Assembly (NCBI RefSeq): GCF_003173755.1
Contig: NZ_CP029553.1
Location: forward strand, 4,736,001-4,800,000
DNA from: Methylobacterium terrae
Lineage (GTDB): Bacteria > Pseudomonadota > Alphaproteobacteria > Rhizobiales > Beijerinckiaceae
Direction: 5' to 3'
Length of the DNA: 64,000 nucleotides
Shown here: positions 59,742 through 64,000 of the stretch, piece after piece
Position numbering within the stretch: the first letter of the stretch is position 1
Layout: the number at the start of each line of letters is the position of its first letter
Program-made: the position numbers and the translations under genes
Notes under the pieces: model-generated
Database searches by the model: none
What the model was told of the DNA's origin: nothing
What the model saw: only the letters and a program-made list of their open reading frames with translations

Positions 59742-60852
59742 GCGCGGCGCTCGTCACGAACTCGGTCAGCGCGGCCACCACGGCCTCGTTGGCCTCGGCG
59801 GTGCCGATGGTCATGCGCAGCGCGTTCGGCAGACCGTAGGCGCCGACCCGGCGCAGGATCATGCCGCGGGCGGTGAGGTACGCGTCGGCGTCGGCGGCGG
59901 TGTGCCCGGCCGCTTCGGGGAAATGGATCAGCACGAAGTTGCCGACGCTCGGAGTCACGGTGAGGCCCAGCCCCTCGAGCGCCTTCGTGACCTTCGGCAG
60001 CCATTCGTCGTTGTGGGCCACCGCCTTGACGATGTGGGCGTCGTCCGCCATCGCGGCGGCGCCGGCGGTGATCGCCGCAGCCCCCAGGTTGAACGGGCCG
60101 CGGATGCGGTTGACGGCGTCGGCGATCGCCGCGGGCGCCACCATCCAGCCGATGCGGAGCGCGGCGAGCCCGTACACCTTCGAGAAGGTGCGGGTCATCA
60201 CGACGTTCTCGGACTCGGCCACCAGCTCGAGGCCCGCGGCGTAGTCGTTGCGCCGGACGTACTCGGCATAGGCCGCGTCGAGGACCAGCAGCGTCGTCTT
60301 CGGCAGGCCGGCATGGAGGCGGCGCACCTCGTCGAAGGGCAGGTAGGTGCCGGTCGGGTTGTTGGGGTTGGCGAGGTAGACGATGCGGGTCCTGTCCGTC
60401 ACCGCCGCGAGCAGCGCGTCGACGTCGGTGGTGTGGTCGCGCTCCGGCGCCACCACCGGCGTGCCGCCCGCCGCCAGGATGGCGATGCGGTAGACCAGGA
60501 AGCCGTACTGCGAGTACAGGCCCTCGTCGCCCGGGCCCATATAGGCGTAGGTCAGGAGCGAGAGCAGCTCGTCCGAGCCGGCGCCGCAGACGATGCGCTC
60601 GGGGTCGAGGCCGTATTTCTGGGCGATGGCCTGCCGCAGCTTGGTCGCCGAGCCGTCCGGATAGAGCTCGAGATGCGAGGCCGTCTCCTGCATCGCCGCG
60701 ATCGCGGCGGGGCTCGGGCCCATCGGCGTCTCGTTCGAGGACAGCTTGTGCAGCTTCACGCCGGCCGGCGCCGCGCTCTTGCCCGGGACGTAGGCCTCGA
60801 TCTCGAGGACACCGGGACGCGGGACGGGACGAGGGGCGGCAGCGGCGGACAT
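59734..60852 (-). CDS. hisC: Histidinol-phosphate/aromatic aminotransferase
   Basis: A 372-residue PLP aminotransferase. Family blocks are [40 protein letters not shown] and the PLP-lysine segment [20 protein letters not shown]. In histidine synthesis it converts imidazole acetol phosphate to histidinol phosphate; pairing with tyrA suggests it also transaminates aromatic keto acids, as reported for related enzymes. It is first in the hisC-tyrA operon. The 247 bp upstream show no leader peptide or attenuator that I can identify. Confidence 0.93.
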   Translation of the reverse strand: MSAAAAPRPVPRPGVLEIEAYVPGKSAAPAGVKLHKLSSNETPMGPSPAAIAAMQETASHLELYPDGSATKLRQAIAQKYGLDPERIVCGAGSDELLSLLTYAYMGPGDEGLYSQYGFLVYRIAILAAGGTPVVAPERDHTTDVDALLAAVTDRTRIVYLANPNNPTGTYLPFDEVRRLHAGLPKTTLLVLDAAYAEYVRRNDYAAGLELVAESENVVMTRTFSKVYGLAALRIGWMVAPAAIADAVNRIRGPFNLGAAAITAGAAAMADDAHIVKAVAHNDEWLPKVTKALEGLGLTVTPSVGNFVLIHFPEAAGHTAADADAYLTARGMILRRVGAYGLPNALRMTIGTAEANEAVVAALTEFVTSAARG

Positions 60853-61099
60853 GGGCGAACCTTGAGGTCGGCGTCGGAAACGACGTCACGCCTCTAGAGC
60901 AAGTCGCGGGCTTTGGGAAACGGCGCCGATCGCGCGGGAGACCTGCATCCCGCACCGGTTCGATTCGCCGCTTGACCGTGGCGGGCGCCCGGTAGCGCCG
61001 GCGGGCGCGGGGCGGTACATCGGGGCCTGAAGGACCGCCCGTCCCGGCGCGGTCGCGACCCGACGGATTCATGCGCCGCCAGCCCCGGAACGTCGCCTC

Positions 61100-61879
61100 A
61101 TGCGCCGCCTGATCGTCGAGGAGCCCGTCACCCGCGCGGCGCCCTGGGCCCTGCGCCTCGCCTGGTTCTCCCTCGCGGTGGTCGGCCTCGCGCTGCTGCT
61201 GGTGCGCGACCCGCGGGCCGAGACCGACGCGGCGCTCACCGTCCTCGGCTCCGGGGTCGGCCTCGCGGTGCTGGCGGTGCTGCTCGCGCTGGCGGCCTTC
61301 GTGCGGATCTGGCGCGAGGGCGCGCGCGGCCTCGGCGTCGCGGTCGGCGGCCTCGTCCTCGCCGCCCTGGTGCTGGCCTACCCGGCCATCATGACCGTGC
61401 GCGGCGTGATGCTGCCGCCGCTCACCGACGTCTCGACCGACATCGAGACCCCGCCGGCCTTCTCGCGCTCCCGCGCCGCCTGGGAGGCGCGGGGCTGGCG
61501 GATGCCGCGCGATACCGCTCCGGCCGCCCGGGCCCTGCAGCGCGAGGCCTACCCGCAGATCGCGCCGCTCACCCTCGATCTCGGGCCCGACGAGGCCTTC
61601 GCCCTGGCGATGAAGGCGGCGCAGAACCGCAAGTGGCAGGTGGTGGAATCCTACAAGCCCGGCGGCCGGGCCGGGAACGGCCGCATCGAGGCGGTGGTGC
61701 GCTCGCGCCTCCTCGGCCTGCCCTACGACGTCACGGTGCGGCTGCACCCCCGGGCCGACGGCACCCGCATCGACGTGCGCTCCGCCACCCGCTTCGGCGA
61801 CCGCGACTTCGGCCAGAACGCCGACCACATCCGGGCCTACCTGGACGAGATCGGCAACCTGGCGCTGGCGGTGAAGTAG
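61100..61879 (+). CDS. DUF1499 membrane protein
   Basis: A 259-residue protein with three N-terminal membrane helices (residues about 15-36, 48-69 and 75-95) and a C-terminal DUF1499 domain (FALAMKAAQNRKWQVVESYK; VVRSRLLGLPYDVTVRLHPR; FGDRDFGQNADHIRAYLDEI). The domain is uncharacterised. An ATG upstream at 61071 is in another context; 61100 is preferred. It is monocistronic and ends at an imperfect hairpin. Confidence 0.85.
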   Translation: MRRLIVEEPVTRAAPWALRLAWFSLAVVGLALLLVRDPRAETDAALTVLGSGVGLAVLAVLLALAAFVRIWREGARGLGVAVGGLVLAALVLAYPAIMTVRGVMLPPLTDVSTDIETPPAFSRSRAAWEARGWRMPRDTAPAARALQREAYPQIAPLTLDLGPDEAFALAMKAAQNRKWQVVESYKPGGRAGNGRIEAVVRSRLLGLPYDVTVRLHPRADGTRIDVRSATRFGDRDFGQNADHIRAYLDEIGNLALAVK

Positions 61880-61891
61880 ACGACATCCCTT

Positions 61892-61922
61892 CCGAGACCG
61901 ATCACGTGTCTGATCGCCTCGG
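61892..61922. terminator. Hairpin between convergent DUF1499 and MBL genes
   Basis: An imperfect stem CCGAG/CTCGG continues as GATCA/TGATC around a CGTGTC loop, lying 12 bp after one stop and 27 bp before the other. It is likely a shared terminator. Confidence 0.45.
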
Positions 61923-61948
61923 AACTCTCTCGCACCCTCGGCGAGGCT

Positions 61949-62875
61949 TCAGGCCACCCGATACTCCGCATCGAGCGCCGGCGGCCCGTCCGTGACCACC
62001 CGGCCGCGCTCCACCAGGTCCTCCAGGTGGGCGAAGACCGAGAGCGCCGCGGCCGGCCGCAGCATCGGGTCGAGGCCGGAATAGAGTGCCGCGACGAGGC
62101 CCGGGATGGTGCGCTCGCCGGCGGCCAGCCGCTCCACGATGCCGGTCTCGCGGGCGCGGCGATGGCTGAGGAGGCCGCGCACGAAGCGCTGCGGGTCGCG
62201 CACCGGGCCGCCGTGGCCGGGCCAGTACACGGCCTCGGGCCGGCCGCGCAGGCGCTCGAGGGACGCCATGTAGGGACCCATCGCGCCGTCCGGCGGGGCC
62301 ACGATGCTGGTCGACCAGGCCATGACGTGGTCGCCCGAGAACAGGGAATTCTCCTGCGCGAACGCGAAGGCGAGGTGGTTCATGGTGTGGCCCGGCGTGG
62401 CGAGCGCCGTCAGGGTCCAGCCCGGGCCCGCGACGCTCTCGCCGTCGGCCAGCTCCCGGTCCGGCCGGTGGTCGGCGTCGCCCGCGGCGTCGAGCCGTCC
62501 CTGCTCGGGCCCGCGGACCGCGCGGGCGGGCCGGTGCGGGCCGCAGCCGACGATCGGCGCCCCGGTCGCGGCGCTGAGCGGGCGGGCGCCGGGGGAGTGG
62601 TCGCGGTGGGTGTGGGTGACGAGGATCGCCTCGACCGTCTCGCCGTCGAGCGCGGCGAGGAGGGCCGCCCGGTGCTCCGGATGGTCCGGCCCGGGATCGA
62701 TCACCGCGACGCGGCCGTGGCCGACGACGTAGGTGCAGGTGCCGCTCTGGGTGAAGGGCCCCGCATTGGGGCAGACCAGCCGCCGGACCAGCGGCGACAC
62801 CGCCTCGATCCGGCCGCTCGCCGGGGCCTCGCGCTGGAAGGCGGGCGCCGCCTCGGTGGCTTCAGACTCGCTCAA
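61949..62875 (-). CDS. Metallo-beta-lactamase fold hydrolase
   Basis: A 308-residue hydrolase with the zinc motif THTHRDHSPGAR (His88, His90, Asp92, His93), further ligands in TPGHTMNHLAFAF and FSGDHVMAWST, and a C-terminal helical domain typical of LACTB2/glyoxalase II-like proteins. It probably cleaves a thioester or phosphodiester. The physiological role is unknown. It is 92 bp downstream of a small membrane peptide gene on the same strand. Confidence 0.9.
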   Translation of the reverse strand: MSESEATEAAPAFQREAPASGRIEAVSPLVRRLVCPNAGPFTQSGTCTYVVGHGRVAVIDPGPDHPEHRAALLAALDGETVEAILVTHTHRDHSPGARPLSAATGAPIVGCGPHRPARAVRGPEQGRLDAAGDADHRPDRELADGESVAGPGWTLTALATPGHTMNHLAFAFAQENSLFSGDHVMAWSTSIVAPPDGAMGPYMASLERLRGRPEAVYWPGHGGPVRDPQRFVRGLLSHRRARETGIVERLAAGERTIPGLVAALYSGLDPMLRPAAALSVFAHLEDLVERGRVVTDGPPALDAEYRVA

Positions 62876-62967
62876 CCGACCGGCTCCTGACGGGCTTCAC
62901 GACCCGTCCGGGTTACCCGCCGTGCCCCGCCCTGTCGAGACCTCGCGCCTCTCGCGCCTCTCCCGCG

Positions 62968-63081
62968 TCAGCCGGCCATCCAGGCCCAGGCCAGCAGGCC
63001 CGCGAAGAACAGGCCGGAGCTCACGAAGACGGCGACGACTTCGCGGTAGGGCAGCAGACGATTCTCGAGCGCGGGCGACAT
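62968..63081 (-). CDS. Predicted 37-residue single-helix membrane peptide
   Basis: An ATG at 63081 opens a 37-codon frame: a short polar start (MSPALENRLLPYREVV) followed by one membrane helix (VFVSSGLFFAGLLAWAWMAG) and a stop. Its Trp-flanked helix resembles small subunits that attach to membrane complexes. The ribosome binding site is weak. The evidence is hydrophobic pattern, frame integrity and the lack of any other gene in this gap. Confidence 0.5.
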   Translation of the reverse strand: MSPALENRLLPYREVVAVFVSSGLFFAGLLAWAWMAG

Positions 63082-63240
63082 GGCGGGCGTTCAGCATGGT
63101 GAGGGGGGGACCGGGCGAAGGCCGGGAACGCGATCAGTTTCGTCATGCCGGCCCGCGAATCGCAAGCGCCGCGAGCGCGCGGGACCGTGGAACACGGGCC
63201 CTGTCTCCGGCCCGCAACAGGCTCGTCAGTCCGGGGCGGA

Positions 63241-64000
63241 TCAGCGGAACGGGGAGGGCGCGACGACCCGGACCGGCAGGAAGCCGGCATCGCTGACGAC
63301 CTCGGCGAAGCCCCCGGCGGAGATCCCGGCGGAGATCCCGGTCCTGGCGGCGTAGCGCAGGCGTCCGGCCTCGCGGCTCTGGGCGACCAGCGAGCGGCGG
63401 AACTCGGCCCGGGCCCGCTCCAGGCGGGTCACGTCGAGGGTGCGGTCGAGATCGCGCCGGGCGCCGGAGGACAGCATCGCGGCGCGGCGGAAATCGACGA
63501 AGCGGGCCGCGCCGGTCCCGTCGCGGCCGGCGAAGACCCTGGCGCCGAGGGCCCGGTCGCCGGGCCCGCCCGCCACCGCGTCGCCGGGGCGCAGCGTCGC
63601 GTCGCGCAGGAGGAGCCGGGCGTAGCCGCCCTCGCCGGGGCGGCACCCGCAATGCGACACCTGCCGCGTCCGATAGACGAAGGCGGCCGCGAGGTTGCGG
63701 TAGGGGCGGCCGTCCAGGCTCACCGCCCGGTCGAGCTCCTGGCCCGCCCTCACCGTGTAGAGGGCGGTCTCGGCGCCCGGGCAGGCCGCCGCGCAGGCCT
63801 GCGCGTGTGCCGGCAGGGCGTCGTGCCCCTCGAGATTGGCGAGGGGGAACATGTAGCCGTCGCAGGTGCGCACGCAGACCGTGCGGTCGTGGCTCGCCGC
63901 GAAGGAGACGGGTTCCCGGACCTGTCGGGTCGCAGGATGGGACGGGGCGGGCCTGGGGGGGATGGAGCGCGCGCGGGGCGCCGGGTCGCGCCAGCGCGGC
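63241..64000 (-). CDS. DUF2865 domain protein, start missing at the window edge
   Basis: The minus-strand frame is open from the window edge to the stop at 63241, giving at least 252 residues. A Pro/Arg-rich stretch (PAPRARSIPPRPAPSHPATR) precedes VCVRTCDGYMFPLANLEG, the DUF2865 hallmark; HCGCRPGEGG and Cys pairs in ACAAACPGAE suggest disulfides in an exported domain. A GTG at 63873 could be a start, but the upstream reading frame fits the family's Pro-rich N-terminus, so the gene probably continues beyond the window. The C-terminus has a short GISAGISAG repeat. Confidence 0.75.
   Translation of the reverse strand, partial: PRWRDPAPRARSIPPRPAPSHPATRQVREPVSFAASHDRTVCVRTCDGYMFPLANLEGHDALPAHAQACAAACPGAETALYTVRAGQELDRAVSLDGRPYRNLAAAFVYRTRQVSHCGCRPGEGGYARLLLRDATLRPGDAVAGGPGDRALGARVFAGRDGTGAARFVDFRRAAMLSSGARRDLDRTLDVTRLERARAEFRRSLVAQSREAGRLRYAARTGISAGISAGGFAEVVSDAGFLPVRVVAPSPFR

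Overview
The window is GC-rich alphaproteobacterial chromosome, most likely Methylobacterium or a close relative. The support is the codon use, a PQQ alcohol dehydrogenase with an ExaF-like active site, a glycine-betaine catabolic set and the style of its palindromic intergenic repeats. The genus is inferred from gene content, not from a database match. There is no phage, insertion sequence with a transposase, or CRISPR array.

Layout. 1-7.1 kb: a truncated GntR regulator divergent from a LysR regulator, a DUF1445 (D-glutamate cyclase-like) protein and a five-gene branched-chain-amino-acid-type ABC importer. 7.5-13.9 kb: a small protein made of two repeats, then a MexEF-like RND pump with a divergent TetR regulator. 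14.3-21.8 kb: a chemoreceptor, a DUF4274-like protein, a secreted esterase, an Old Yellow Enzyme, an MFS transporter and tRNA-Ser(GCT).

22.1-45.3 kb is the core of the window: a near-complete glycine betaine to pyruvate pathway. gbcAB demethylates betaine and dgcAB with its own ETF demethylates dimethylglycine. Heterotetrameric sarcosine oxidase (soxBDAG) and glyA convert sarcosine to glycine and serine, and sdaA deaminates serine to pyruvate. The cluster also has a GbdR-type AraC regulator and an OpuA/ProU-type ABC importer. All four key promoters (gbcA, soxB, the importer, glyA) carry a direct repeat of the form TGTCGC-N8-AA with an exact 21-bp period. This resembles half-sites of Pseudomonas ArgR, a regulator of the same subfamily, and is the best candidate here for an undescribed regulatory code. 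The pathway releases formaldehyde, which a methylotroph can assimilate.

45.3-52.5 kb: a PgdA-like deacetylase, a small CGLC protein and a CobW GTPase in a tight operon, then a DCC-family redox protein, a saccharopine-dehydrogenase/DUF4166 fusion, an esterase and an acyl-CoA dehydrogenase. 52.6-56.6 kb: a PQQ dehydrogenase with a Tat-type Rieske protein and a Sco protein but no cytochrome c. 56.8-64 kb: a cupin, a patatin lipoprotein, hisC-tyrA, DUF1499, an MBL hydrolase, a 37-residue membrane peptide and a truncated DUF2865 protein.

Several families of palindromic intergenic repeats recur between genes, including a nested composite at 39.8-40.2 kb and a pair of hairpin repeats with compensatory stem changes.
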